Of a DNA stretch of 64,000 nt, positions 1 through 8,531 are shown one piece after another (position 1 is the stretch's first letter; each line of letters begins with the position of its first letter). The stretch is from positions 496,001 to 560,000 of the forward strand of contig NZ_RZUL01000003.1 in NCBI RefSeq assembly GCF_004005485.1. Direction: 5' to 3'. The notes beneath the pieces were generated by a model that was not told the origin of the DNA, did not search any database, and saw nothing but the letters and a program-made list of their open reading frames with translations. The position numbers were made by a program, and so were the translations under genes. Origin of the DNA: Sphingobium algorifonticola (GTDB lineage Bacteria > Pseudomonadota > Alphaproteobacteria > Sphingomonadales > Sphingomonadaceae).

Positions 1-1208
1 GCCTGCGGGTCGAGATAGCGCAACATCAAATCTGCCATGGTGGACTTGCCGACCCCGCTGGGGCCGAGAATGGCGCAAAAGCTGCCTTGCGGGATCGTCA
101 AGTCGACATCGCGCAACACCATGTCGCGATCGTAGCGCATCGAAACCTGCTCGAATGTCATGCCCGTGCGCACTTCGGGAAGCGGCACGGGATCGGCCCG
201 CTCGGTGATTTCGGCGGGCGTGTCGAACAGTTCGAAGATGCGGCCCAGCGACACCCGCGCGGAAGCGAGGCCGGATGAGAGACCCATCAGCACCTGAATC
301 GGTGCGAACAGCCTGCCGTGATAGGTCATGAACGCCACCAGTGTGCCAATCGTCATGCGGCCGTCGATGATCATCGACCCGCCATAAAGGATCACGGCGG
401 CGGTCGATGCGGTCAGTATCGCGCCCGGCAAGGCACCGGTCATGAAGGAAGCAAGCTGCATCCGCAGCATCGCGCCAATGAAAGCGTCATTCTGGCGCTT
501 GAACCGTGCTACTTCATGCGGTCCCGCCCCCAGCGATGTGACAACGCGCATGCCCATCACCGTGTCGATCAGCAGGCTGCCCAGATCCGCGCCGCGCTCG
601 CGCATTTCGCGGGTCAACGTCGTCAATCTGCGCTGAAAATGCACGAATGTGAGGATGCAGGCGGGGATGAGCACCGACCCGACGAGGAACAGCCGCCAGT
701 TGAGCCAGAGCATCATTACGACGGCACCGAAAAGGAAAAGCAGATTGCTCAGCACCGACAACAGCGTGTCGGCCGCCACCCGCTGCACGTCGCTGACGTC
801 GCTGTTGAGCCGCGACATGATGTCCCCCAGCCTGAATCCGCCGTAGAAGCGCGGCGAAAGCGTCTGGAGATGGCGCAACAGGGCGACACGTATGTCGAAG
901 AGCATTGCAGCGGACAGTTTCACATGCCGGTAGCTGGCAAGCATGTTGACGCCGAACCCGCCCAGCGAAACGACGACCATCAGCCCCGCAACCCACAGCA
1001 GGGCGTTCATGTCCTTGCGCAGCAGGCCCTGGTCGATCATCAGCTTGGACAGATAAGGCTGCGCCAGGCCCAATGCGGTCGACAGAAGGCTGATGAGCAG
1101 CACCACGACGAGCGCCCCTGCATAAGGCCGCAGATAGGGCAACAACCGCCGATAGGTCGACCATTGCGCGATCGGCGTCGATGGGTACGGCGCGGCGCTT
1201 TCGGTCAT
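1..1208 (-). CDS. qhpF: ABC exporter half-transporter, QhpF-like (partial, cut by window edge)
   Basis: Reading leftward from an ATG at 1208, about 402 codons remain open to the edge. The N-terminal half is a hydrophobic type-1 exporter membrane domain (segments such as YAGALVVVLLISLL and LLFLFGAVVMMLWL). It is followed by the start of an ATPase domain with Walker A GPSGVGKST, about 17 residues before the cut; the Q-loop, signature and Walker B lie outside the window. The ATG overlaps the stop of the flavoprotein gene (ATGA), so it is translationally coupled to the amine dehydrogenase genes. In Paracoccus, QhpF is an ABC exporter required for QHNDH biogenesis, thought to move the modified gamma subunit to the periplasm. 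The role here is inferred from context; the ABC exporter family call is certain. Confidence 0.85.
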   Translation of the reverse strand, partial: MTESAAPYPSTPIAQWSTYRRLLPYLRPYAGALVVVLLISLLSTALGLAQPYLSKLMIDQGLLRKDMNALLWVAGLMVVVSLGGFGVNMLASYRHVKLSAAMLFDIRVALLRHLQTLSPRFYGGFRLGDIMSRLNSDVSDVQRVAADTLLSVLSNLLFLFGAVVMMLWLNWRLFLVGSVLIPACILTFVHFQRRLTTLTREMRERGADLGSLLIDTVMGMRVVTSLGAGPHEVARFKRQNDAFIGAMLRMQLASFMTGALPGAILTASTAAVILYGGSMIIDGRMTIGTLVAFMTYHGRLFAPIQVLMGLSSGLASARVSLGRIFELFDTPAEITERADPVPLPEVRTGMTFEQVSMRYDRDMVLRDVDLTIPQGSFCAILGPSGVGKSTMADLMLRYLDPQ

Positions 1209-2194
1209 GCTACCGCTTCTCGCGACACCAGGGCAAAGCCGCGCAGCACATATTGTGGTTCGGGCGTGTGCGCGAGGCGCGCGGTGCACCATTGGTGGCC
1301 CTGCGTCAGCGCCGTCACCTGCGCCTGCCACCATATTCCCGTCCCTCCGCTCTGGTAGAAGGGAATGCAGAGCGCCAGATGACGGCGCATCGCCGCAAGC
1401 AGCATCGAGTCATAATGGTGGCGCAACGCCTGCGGATCGCCCCCTTGCGCAATCGCGACGAGCACCGCGGACGCCAGTATCGCTTCGCGTACCGCCTGCG
1501 CCGTGCCGTCCCCACAGATCGGATCAAAGGCGAGCGCGGCGGTGCCGCCCGCGAGCCAGCCGTCGCCGGCAAGCGCGGGCAGGATGCGCGGGCAGGTGTC
1601 GAACGTCGCGCTTTCCGTTTGCACCGCATGGCACAACGGCGCGACATGGCGGCTCTGACCAAGCAGGAGCGCGAGCGGCGCGCCGACCGCGAGCAACCAC
1701 GCCGGGCCATCCCCTCCGCCGATCAGGAACAGCCAGCCATCGTCTACGGCCTCCACCCAAGAGGCCGCCTCCGGCGCGTTCACTGTTACAGCGACAGCCG
1801 TTGCGGCACGGGCGCCGAAGCGATGCGTTTCGCCCGAGGGAAAGGGCGGTGCCATATGCAACGTAAAGTCAGGATGGGCCCTTTGGGTTGTGCCACTGGG
1901 CAGGGGCAACGCCGCTGCCATATCTGCTTCGGAAATCAGGACGCCCCCTTGCGGCACAAGCGCAAGTCCCGAGCCGCCCCAAGATACGCGACGATGCGTG
2001 ATCCGGGGCCGATCAGTGAACAGCGAAGAATCCCCAAACACATCGCGGATCAGTGCCAGCGCCGGATCGCTCAGCAATATGGCAGGGACAGCTTGACGCA
2101 CCACGGGATCGATCGTGACGGCTACCCCGGCACGCCTCAGCAAATGCGCGCAACACGCCGCCGCTATGCCACTGCCCCTGATCCTGACGTTCAT
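1205..2194 (-). CDS. qhpG: FAD-dependent monooxygenase-like protein, probable QhpG
   Basis: This is a 329-residue protein starting with a degenerate Rossmann dinucleotide motif (GSGIAAACCAHLL, residues 7-19). A second flavin-contact segment, FDPICGDGTAQAVREAI, lies near residue 225, the usual place for the GD motif of group A flavin monooxygenases. QhpG in the QHNDH system hydroxylates the gamma-subunit tryptophan to start cysteine tryptophylquinone formation. The position, directly after the beta-subunit gene and overlapping the ABC exporter by 4 bp, supports that role. It is shorter than typical flavin monooxygenases of about 400 residues, so the middle domain may be reduced, or this may be a divergent relative. 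The family is fairly sure; the exact substrate is inferred. Confidence 0.7.
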   Translation of the reverse strand: MNVRIRGSGIAAACCAHLLRRAGVAVTIDPVVRQAVPAILLSDPALALIRDVFGDSSLFTDRPRITHRRVSWGGSGLALVPQGGVLISEADMAAALPLPSGTTQRAHPDFTLHMAPPFPSGETHRFGARAATAVAVTVNAPEAASWVEAVDDGWLFLIGGGDGPAWLLAVGAPLALLLGQSRHVAPLCHAVQTESATFDTCPRILPALAGDGWLAGGTAALAFDPICGDGTAQAVREAILASAVLVAIAQGGDPQALRHHYDSMLLAAMRRHLALCIPFYQSGGTGIWWQAQVTALTQGHQWCTARLAHTPEPQYVLRGFALVSREAVA

Positions 2195-2262
2195 GCTACC
2201 CGACTTGGTGATGGTTCACCCGAACCTACACCAATATGGCATTGTGTCACGACACGCCCGCC

Positions 2263-3375
2263 TCACGGCACCACGACCATACCCGCGCCGGTGGTGTCGT
2301 TGCCCAGATCCCATGTCTGTTCCAGCTTCAGCGTCTTGGCATCATAGACTTCGACGTCGTAGCTGGCCCCGTAGATATACAGCTTTTTCGCGTCCTGAGA
2401 CATGCCGAACTGAAACCGGGACCGGCATTCGAACTCGGCCTTGTCGACCAAGGTCGTGGTCGCCATGTCGAAGCGCCAGATTTCGCACCTTTTGTTGCCC
2501 AGGGTGCCGTTGGTGACGACAGTGTACGCATCCTTCCCGTCCGGCGTCACCTGAAGACCGGCCATGGACGCCGGGGCCGGGCCGATCGGCGTGAACGCGA
2601 ACGCGCGCTTGGCGAGATCGAACCGCGCGACGCCGAATATCTTGTTATGCACATAGGGATCGGCCGCGTTGAACAGCGAGACATATTGCCCCGGCGTGCG
2701 GATCGCCTCCACGCCACCCCCGAAGCCGACGTTTTCCATGCCCGTCGTTTCCGGCTTTGACAGATCGATGCGATCAACCACTTTCAGGTCGGCGACGTTG
2801 ATGACGAAAACCTTGTCGCGGAACAGATAAAGCGACTTCCCATCGTCGGACACCATGAATGTGGTTCGCCACCCGCCGTTCGGGCCAGGCTCATCCTGCG
2901 CTTCAATCTCCGCGGTCCGCACAATCTTTTTCTGTTGCAGGTCGATGACCGCATAGCGCGGCTTGCCAACAATGTAGCGGTCGATCTCTTTGTCCATCTG
3001 CGTCGCGATGGTGTAAAAATAGCGACCGGTCGGATCGGGAACGCCGCCGTTGAAGCGATAGCGTGTCGTGGGCGTATTGAGGCTGAACTTGTTGACGACT
3101 TTGCGTGTCGCGACATCGATGACTTCGATACCGCTGGTCGTGATCGTGGTGGTGTAGATATATTTGCCGTCGTTCGACAGGCGCATGCTGGTAGGCAATC
3201 CCGTCTCCAGCTTGATCTCGCTGGTGACGGCCCCCTTGCTTTCGTCGAACACGATCATCGCATTGGGATAAGATCCCATGAACAAGGTGCCCGCCTGCGC
3301 TGGTGCGGACAGCGCGACCAAGGACGTCGCGACGGCACATAGGCCCGCTGCCAATTTTCGGCGAAACATGGTCAT
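2263..3375 (-). CDS. qhpB: Quinohemoprotein amine dehydrogenase beta subunit
   Basis: A 370-residue secreted protein. The N-terminus is a Sec signal peptide (LAAGLCAVATSLVALSAPAQA) and the rest is a run of beta-propeller blades with repeated patterns such as LSNDGKYIYT, PDPTGRYFYT, VSDDGKSLYL and VTPDGKDAYTV. This is the seven-bladed YVTN-type propeller that cradles the gamma subunit in QHNDH. The ATG at 3375 is chosen because an AAGGGGGG Shine-Dalgarno lies just upstream; an open frame extends further but runs into qhpC. It follows the gamma-subunit gene by 20 nt. The call rests on propeller architecture plus its place between the gamma subunit and the maturation genes. Confidence 0.88.
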   Translation of the reverse strand: MTMFRRKLAAGLCAVATSLVALSAPAQAGTLFMGSYPNAMIVFDESKGAVTSEIKLETGLPTSMRLSNDGKYIYTTTITTSGIEVIDVATRKVVNKFSLNTPTTRYRFNGGVPDPTGRYFYTIATQMDKEIDRYIVGKPRYAVIDLQQKKIVRTAEIEAQDEPGPNGGWRTTFMVSDDGKSLYLFRDKVFVINVADLKVVDRIDLSKPETTGMENVGFGGGVEAIRTPGQYVSLFNAADPYVHNKIFGVARFDLAKRAFAFTPIGPAPASMAGLQVTPDGKDAYTVVTNGTLGNKRCEIWRFDMATTTLVDKAEFECRSRFQFGMSQDAKKLYIYGASYDVEVYDAKTLKLEQTWDLGNDTTGAGMVVVP

Positions 3376-3395
3376 GCCATCCCCCCTTTTCGCCA

Positions 3396-3728
3396 TCATG
3401 GGAACACCAGATCGAGATTGCGCCAGTCCTTCGCCGCTGTTGCACAATTGCTGGCCCAGTCCGGCGAATAGTTGACATGGTCGGGCACCTGCACCGGCCA
3501 GAAGCAGGTGACGTAACAATCGTAGATGTCCCGCTCGACAGGTTGGCACAGGCCGGCCGTTCCACCACCGGCGTCCACTTCCCAACCGGGCGAGAAGGAA
3601 AGCGAGCAACCCAGCGGAACATGCGGCCGAGGTGCCTGCTGCAACGCGACGACATCCTCTTGCGCCAGCGACGTGACCATATCGTCGATCCGCTGCGCTT
3701 TCTTGTTGAGCGGCTTGAGATGCTTCAT
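3396..3728 (-). CDS. qhpC: Quinohemoprotein amine dehydrogenase gamma subunit (CTQ cofactor precursor peptide)
   Basis: A 110-residue precursor whose first 30-34 residues form a Lys/Gln-rich leader, removed by the QhpE protease in studied systems. All residues known to be crosslinked in Pseudomonas/Paracoccus QHNDH are present with exact spacing. C71 and W77 give the cysteine tryptophylquinone pair (Cys37/Trp43 in mature numbering). C41-E50, C61-D67 and C75-D83 match the three Cys-acid thioether bridges (Cys7-Glu16, Cys27-Asp33, Cys41-Asp49). The mature peptide carries the substrate-oxidising quinone and sits between the alpha and beta subunits in the periplasm. Its start overlaps the end of qhpD by 4 bp (ATGA), coupling the peptide to its modifying enzyme. 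Confidence 0.96.
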   Translation of the reverse strand: MKHLKPLNKKAQRIDDMVTSLAQEDVVALQQAPRPHVPLGCSLSFSPGWEVDAGGGTAGLCQPVERDIYDCYVTCFWPVQVPDHVNYSPDWASNCATAAKDWRNLDLVFP

Positions 3729-5188
3729 GACTGCGCCTTTCGTGCGGCAAAGCGTTCAAGAAATTGGGGATTCTGGACACTGACAGCGCCATAGATACGC
3801 AGGCAGGTATCGGTCCAGTCGCGGATCCAGTCGCAATAATGCAAGTTGGCGTGGCCAGTGTCGCCATAACGAACGAAGGCCTCATGATGACACCCGCCCG
3901 CACAGAGCGGTCGCGCCCAGCATGTCTGGCAGTCGTATTTGGCGTCCACATGCCCCTTCGACAGGAACTCGCCCTGCTTCTGCTTGTCGATGCCCGTGGA
4001 GATATGCCCCAGCGTATGCGTGTCGGCATCGGTAAAGCGGTGACACGGCGAAATGTCGCCCGATGGCCCCACGCCCAGCAGGCCGATTCCCGCGCCACAG
4101 GGATGCGACTTATTGACGCCCTGGATCAGTTCGCTGATCGTCTCGCTGACGTTCGAGAAACCGTGCATTTCCCCACGCAAGGCATATTCCAGCCATTCGT
4201 CGGCGAGTTGATGAAACTGCGCCAGAACGCCGTTCATGCCGCCATCGTCGAGAGAATAGGCCTGATTGTCTGAGGCCGTAACCGGCGCGAACCCCACTTC
4301 GTGGAAGCCAAGGTCATCCTTGAGATGGCGATAGATGCGGATAACGTCCGTCACCCCTTCGGTCAGGGTGACGCGGGCGGTGATCGCGCGGGTGCGATGA
4401 TTGGCGATCAGCGCGCGCAAACGCGGCTCGATCACGGCATAGCTGCCCTTCCCGCTTTTGTAGACGCGACGCTTGTCCTGAAGGTCGGGCGGGCCGTCCA
4501 TGCTCACCGTCACGCCAATCGCATTGTCAGAGAGAAACGCAATGATCTCGTCGGTCAGCAAAGTCGCATTGGTGGTAAGACTGTAGCCGACCGTCACGCC
4601 ACGTTCCGCGCCCTTTGCATTGGCGTATCCCACGACATCGCGGAGCAGCGGAAAGTTCATCAACGTTTCGCCGCCGAAGAAGGTGATATGCACGGCCTTG
4701 CGGCCGCGCGCCTCGGCAAGCAGGAAATCGACCGATTCCTTGGCCGTTTCCAGCGACATATATTTCTTCTTGCCCGCAGGCGTCGCGATCTTGTCCGCAC
4801 CGAACTCGTAGCAATAAGTGCAGGCCAGATTGCACTGGTTGGTGATGTTGAGCACCAATGCCTGGAGCGGGAAGTCCTTGGGCGGGGCCGACGGTGCCGG
4901 TGCGGGCCGCGCATCATCGGTTACGATCACCTGCGCCTGCCGCAATTCATGAATCATCAGGTCGGCGTCCGACCGGCTGTAGCCACCCTCCACAAGATGG
5001 TCGATCAGGGCATCGTGAGAGAGCGGACGGTCGCCCAGGCGCGTCAGCAGCGTCATCGCTGCCGCGTCCAGCTCGAACATCGCGCCTGCCGGGACGAGAT
5101 AAATGAAATCACGCCCTTCGGCGGCGAACGGATGAAACTCGCCACGACGATAGCTATGCTGGATTGTCACGGTCATGGGCATGCTCAT
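3725..5188 (-). CDS. qhpD: Radical SAM/SPASM peptide-crosslinking enzyme QhpD
   Basis: A 487-residue radical SAM maturase. The 4Fe-4S/SAM motif CNLACTYC (C119, C123, C126) follows an N-terminal region resembling a peptide-recognition domain. FFGGETLMNF is the GGE motif binding the SAM amino group. The C-terminal third is a Cys-rich SPASM-type region (CGAG, PCHRF, CQTCWARPLCAGGCHHE) for auxiliary clusters. QhpD makes the intra-peptide Cys-to-Asp/Glu thioether bonds in the gamma subunit in the cytoplasm before export. The ATG at 5188 overlaps the qhpA stop (ATGA), so I prefer it to an upstream in-frame start at 5212. Gene order A-D-C-B matches characterised qhp operons. Confidence 0.95.
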   Translation of the reverse strand: MSMPMTVTIQHSYRRGEFHPFAAEGRDFIYLVPAGAMFELDAAAMTLLTRLGDRPLSHDALIDHLVEGGYSRSDADLMIHELRQAQVIVTDDARPAPAPSAPPKDFPLQALVLNITNQCNLACTYCYEFGADKIATPAGKKKYMSLETAKESVDFLLAEARGRKAVHITFFGGETLMNFPLLRDVVGYANAKGAERGVTVGYSLTTNATLLTDEIIAFLSDNAIGVTVSMDGPPDLQDKRRVYKSGKGSYAVIEPRLRALIANHRTRAITARVTLTEGVTDVIRIYRHLKDDLGFHEVGFAPVTASDNQAYSLDDGGMNGVLAQFHQLADEWLEYALRGEMHGFSNVSETISELIQGVNKSHPCGAGIGLLGVGPSGDISPCHRFTDADTHTLGHISTGIDKQKQGEFLSKGHVDAKYDCQTCWARPLCAGGCHHEAFVRYGDTGHANLHYCDWIRDWTDTCLRIYGAVSVQNPQFLERFAARKAQS

Positions 5189-7017
5189 TGGCCGACCTCC
5201 GGCTGATCCCAACGTTGATAGGCGGGCACTGTCACCACCAGATAGGACTTGGCCGTCAGGGGCTTGCCGAACTTGTCCTTCTCCGCCTTCGCCGTCGCGA
5301 CCACCCAGACGTCGCCATAATTGTTGCGTCCGAAGCGGCGGGCCGGATTGGGGCCTTCGGTCGAGGGCGTGAACAGCGCCGCCTGGCTCAGCGTACCGAC
5401 AAACTTCTTGTCGTCATCATAAGTGACAGCGAGAAACTCTTCGACGCTCCAGTCGACGTCAACGGGGCCAATGGCAAGATCGTCCGACGTGTAAGGTTTG
5501 GCATCCGGGCCGTTATCAAAACCGATCGCGTCATATTGCTGATAGCCCTTGGCGAACTTGACGCCGCCAAGCCGCGACACGGATGTTTCGGGCGTCACCT
5601 TCAGATAATCGACCTTGCGATAGACCGGCAGCGCCTTTTCCATCGTCGCCCCGGCAATGCCGACATCGCGACGGCCCGCCGTCGCATCCGTCGCCACATC
5701 GACGGCGACGACCACTTCGGTCGGGCTGGACGAAAGCACCTGCGTAACCGTCACGCCCGCGCCGACGTCAATGTCGGAGGGCTTCAGTCCCGATGGCAGG
5801 CTGTCCCCCAGGATGCGCAGTTGCACAGCCTTCGTGCCCGCCTTGAGCGCATCGGGCACCACGCTGAAGATCGTCGGCGCGCCCGTCGCGCGCGTGAGGG
5901 TCACGTCATAGCCAAACTCATGATATTCCCCCCAGAACCAGCGGCCGGTCGCCATTTTCTGGTCGGGTGAGAACCACATCGTCTCGCGCGTGTCGCGCGC
6001 TGCATCGGCAGGTCCCGCATCCTTCGGCGCTCCGGCTGTCGAACGGCCACGCCAGGAATAGCCGCCGTAAACGATGCCGCTGCCCTGCCGGATGATCGGC
6101 GCGCCCCCGGCAACGGGTTGCAAGGCCACGCTGGTCACGAAACTGTCCTCATCCTTGCCCGCAGCGATCGTCATTTCGCCCACATATCGCCCCTGCCCCG
6201 GCACCGTTGCCGACACCAGCCACTTTCCGGCAAGCTTCGCGGGACGGAGGCGCGGCCGCCATGCCGTCCATTCCGGCGTCGCAAGGGGGGCTGTCTTGCT
6301 GATATACTCAAGCCCCACTTCACCGGCGGTGCGTGGCTTGGCCGGGGGCGTCTGCCCCGGTGGTGGCTGGTCGCCCGGCTCAACGGAGGGCCGACGATAT
6401 TGTGCATCCGCCTGGGAATAGAGCGCGACATGCAGGTTCTGAAGCAGCTTCCATTCCACTTTCGACCGGCGCCACGACAACGCCTGGCCAAAACCGTGAC
6501 AGGCGGCGCAGGATGTACGGACGGTTTCATTGGGAATATTCGTTTCGTCGATCGTGCGCCGTTCGGGCATGTACATGACCGGCTTGGCTTCCTCCGGCGC
6601 GAGGCCGTGGGCACCGGAGAGATATTTCACAATCGCCCGCGATTCTTCGGCCGTTATGCTGAGGCCGTTCAGCCGCACCATCCGCTTGATAGCCTGTGAC
6701 CAGCCCTCCGGGGTCGTGCGTGACCAGGAAATCCGTGATAGATTACCCTTGGCGTCGGCGGCATGGCAGCTTCCGCACTTGGCAATAGTCAGCGAATCGG
6801 TGACGGGAATGCCGGTTTCCGTTTCATTCAGCGATGCCAGCGAATCCGCTTCCGGCTTGGCGACCTGCGCCACGACCACCGATGTCGAGAACAGGCCCAG
6901 CACCATCGCCCGGCGGATCGGTGCGCGTATGGCCAGGATCGCCGCACCAGCGCGGGATACGCCTTGGTTGCCTGTCGCCCAGAGGCGGGTAAGTCCGCTC
7001 AGCTTGCCTGCCATCAT
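5185..7017 (-). CDS. qhpA: Quinohemoprotein amine dehydrogenase alpha subunit (diheme)
   Basis: The alpha subunit carries two c-type heme sites, CGSCH and CAACH, about 89 residues apart in an N-terminal cytochrome domain. A long beta-rich region follows (VKLASDF-like Ig/barrel domains; e.g. the sections around SFVTSVALQPVAGG and PTEVVVAVDVATD). A signal sequence ends near FSTSVVVAQVAKPEA. The enzyme oxidises primary amines to aldehyde plus ammonia, and these hemes pass electrons from the gamma-subunit quinone to periplasmic acceptors. Start choice is uncertain: ATG 7017 has a distant AGGGGG; an open frame reaches 7110, and ATG 6906 would put the signal peptide right at the start. It is the first structural gene of the cluster; heme attachment needs the ccm system encoded at 24-29 kb. 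Confidence 0.93.
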   Translation of the reverse strand: MMAGKLSGLTRLWATGNQGVSRAGAAILAIRAPIRRAMVLGLFSTSVVVAQVAKPEADSLASLNETETGIPVTDSLTIAKCGSCHAADAKGNLSRISWSRTTPEGWSQAIKRMVRLNGLSITAEESRAIVKYLSGAHGLAPEEAKPVMYMPERRTIDETNIPNETVRTSCAACHGFGQALSWRRSKVEWKLLQNLHVALYSQADAQYRRPSVEPGDQPPPGQTPPAKPRTAGEVGLEYISKTAPLATPEWTAWRPRLRPAKLAGKWLVSATVPGQGRYVGEMTIAAGKDEDSFVTSVALQPVAGGAPIIRQGSGIVYGGYSWRGRSTAGAPKDAGPADAARDTRETMWFSPDQKMATGRWFWGEYHEFGYDVTLTRATGAPTIFSVVPDALKAGTKAVQLRILGDSLPSGLKPSDIDVGAGVTVTQVLSSSPTEVVVAVDVATDATAGRRDVGIAGATMEKALPVYRKVDYLKVTPETSVSRLGGVKFAKGYQQYDAIGFDNGPDAKPYTSDDLAIGPVDVDWSVEEFLAVTYDDDKKFVGTLSQAALFTPSTEGPNPARRFGRNNYGDVWVVATAKAEKDKFGKPLTAKSYLVVTVPAYQRWDQPEVGQ

Positions 7018-7171
7018 GCCCGAATAATTCCCCCTACTTGCCGCCCCGGCAAGATTACTGGAAAGCCGCTCTCGCCCACCAAAGCTGAACGCTTGTCCGG
7101 AATTGGTCAAGGCGATTTCGCAGACGCAAAATATTATTTTCGGCGTAGCGGATTCCCCGGGCCGACACGTT

Positions 7172-8452
7172 TTATGCGTATTTGGTGCCTGCGCTTTCCG
7201 GCAAGCGGAGGAGAACGGGCATCACACATAACGCTACCGCCGCGATCATCAGGCCGGGCGCGAGCGGCGATCCTGTCCAGCCGACCAGATTATGGGCGAC
7301 ATAGGGCGCAAGCCCGCCGAAGATCGCCGTCGCGCCGGTTGCTCCGAGGGCAAGGCCGCTCAAACGCCCTTCGCCCGGAAATTGTTCGGCGGTGGTGACA
7401 GCACCGACTGCGCTCACCGCACCTCCCAGCAGCCCCAGCGAAACGGCCCCGATAAGCACCAGCCCGGCGTCTCCCCCCGCCATCAGGTGAAACATCGCGA
7501 CGGGCAGCAGTGCGCCAATGATGCCAAGGGCGATCAGCACAGGCCTGCGACCGACACGATCAGACAATGACCCGGCAACCGGCGTCACAAGGATGACGGC
7601 CAGCGCAGCCATGGTGGAAAGCCATAAGGCTTCCCCTTCCCTGACCACGCCGGCTGCGCCCAGAAAAGCGGGAACATAGGTTATCCCGACATAATAAGTG
7701 ATCGACCCGAGCGCGGAAATGGCAAATCCCCGGCCAATCGCTGACCGATGATGCGCCAGAACATGGCGCAATGGACTGGACGGCACCGATCCGACGCGCT
7801 GCTGGCGCTCAAACTCCGGCGATTCCTGCATCCGGGACCGGACAAGCAATACCCCCGCGGCCAGGGCTGCTCCGACAAAGAAGGGTATGCGCCATCCCCA
7901 GCCATTGAGCGCATCGGCGGGCATTGCGGTGACGGTGATCGCGGTGACGCCCGCCGCAAGCAACGCGCCAATCTCGCTGGTGCCCGATGCAAGCGACGTG
8001 ACCAGACCGCGACGGCGGGGCGGCGCGCCTTCCATCAGATAGGCGACGACGCCGGTATATTCGCCACCGACCGAGAAGGCCATGATGCAGCGCAAGCCGA
8101 GCAACAGCCATCCGGCCGCAGGGCCGATCTGCGCATAGGTGGGCAGCAGCGCCGTCGCCAGCATCGCTGCCGTCATCATCGCCATCGACAGCAGCATGGT
8201 GCGCCGCCGACCGAAGCGATCGCCGATATGGCCGAACAGCACCGCCCCGAGCGGTCGCATCAGATAGGCCAGCGCAAATGCCGCCAGCGTGTCGGTCAGC
8301 GATCCCGCGCCGCCGCCGTAGAACACCCGCGCAAGGATCGTGGCCATGTAGAGATACAAAGTGAAGTCATACCATTCGACGACCGTGGAAAAAGCCGCGA
8401 TGCCAACCGAGCGGGCGGACATGGATTGTTGAGGCCGCTGGTCGTCTGGCAT
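7172..8452 (-). CDS. MFS transporter, metabolite:H+ symporter (MHS/ProP-like) family
   Basis: A 426-residue polytopic protein with 12 predicted helices. It has the MHS-type N-terminus VVEWYDFTLYLY, the MFS loop 2-3 signature GHIGDRFGRRR near residue 75, and its repeat SLSDRVGRRP in the second half. This family carries organic acids, betaines or similar small solutes with protons. It lies 154 nt upstream of qhpA in the same direction and may supply amine or remove the carboxylate product. That link rests only on position; no substrate can be read from the sequence. Confidence 0.88.
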   Translation of the reverse strand: MPDDQRPQQSMSARSVGIAAFSTVVEWYDFTLYLYMATILARVFYGGGAGSLTDTLAAFALAYLMRPLGAVLFGHIGDRFGRRRTMLLSMAMMTAAMLATALLPTYAQIGPAAGWLLLGLRCIMAFSVGGEYTGVVAYLMEGAPPRRRGLVTSLASGTSEIGALLAAGVTAITVTAMPADALNGWGWRIPFFVGAALAAGVLLVRSRMQESPEFERQQRVGSVPSSPLRHVLAHHRSAIGRGFAISALGSITYYVGITYVPAFLGAAGVVREGEALWLSTMAALAVILVTPVAGSLSDRVGRRPVLIALGIIGALLPVAMFHLMAGGDAGLVLIGAVSLGLLGGAVSAVGAVTTAEQFPGEGRLSGLALGATGATAIFGGLAPYVAHNLVGWTGSPLAPGLMIAAVALCVMPVLLRLPESAGTKYA

Positions 8453-8531
8453 GCCGCATCACGTCCCCATGACTTCACCGAAGTCCGCTTGTGTCCGCTT
8501 TGGCCCTGCTCTGCCAGTCATAAAGGGCGGC

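Noticed and set aside
318..1358. A 346-codon plus-strand open frame at the left edge
   Set aside because: Lies antisense to the ABC exporter, whose membrane and Walker A sequences are clear.
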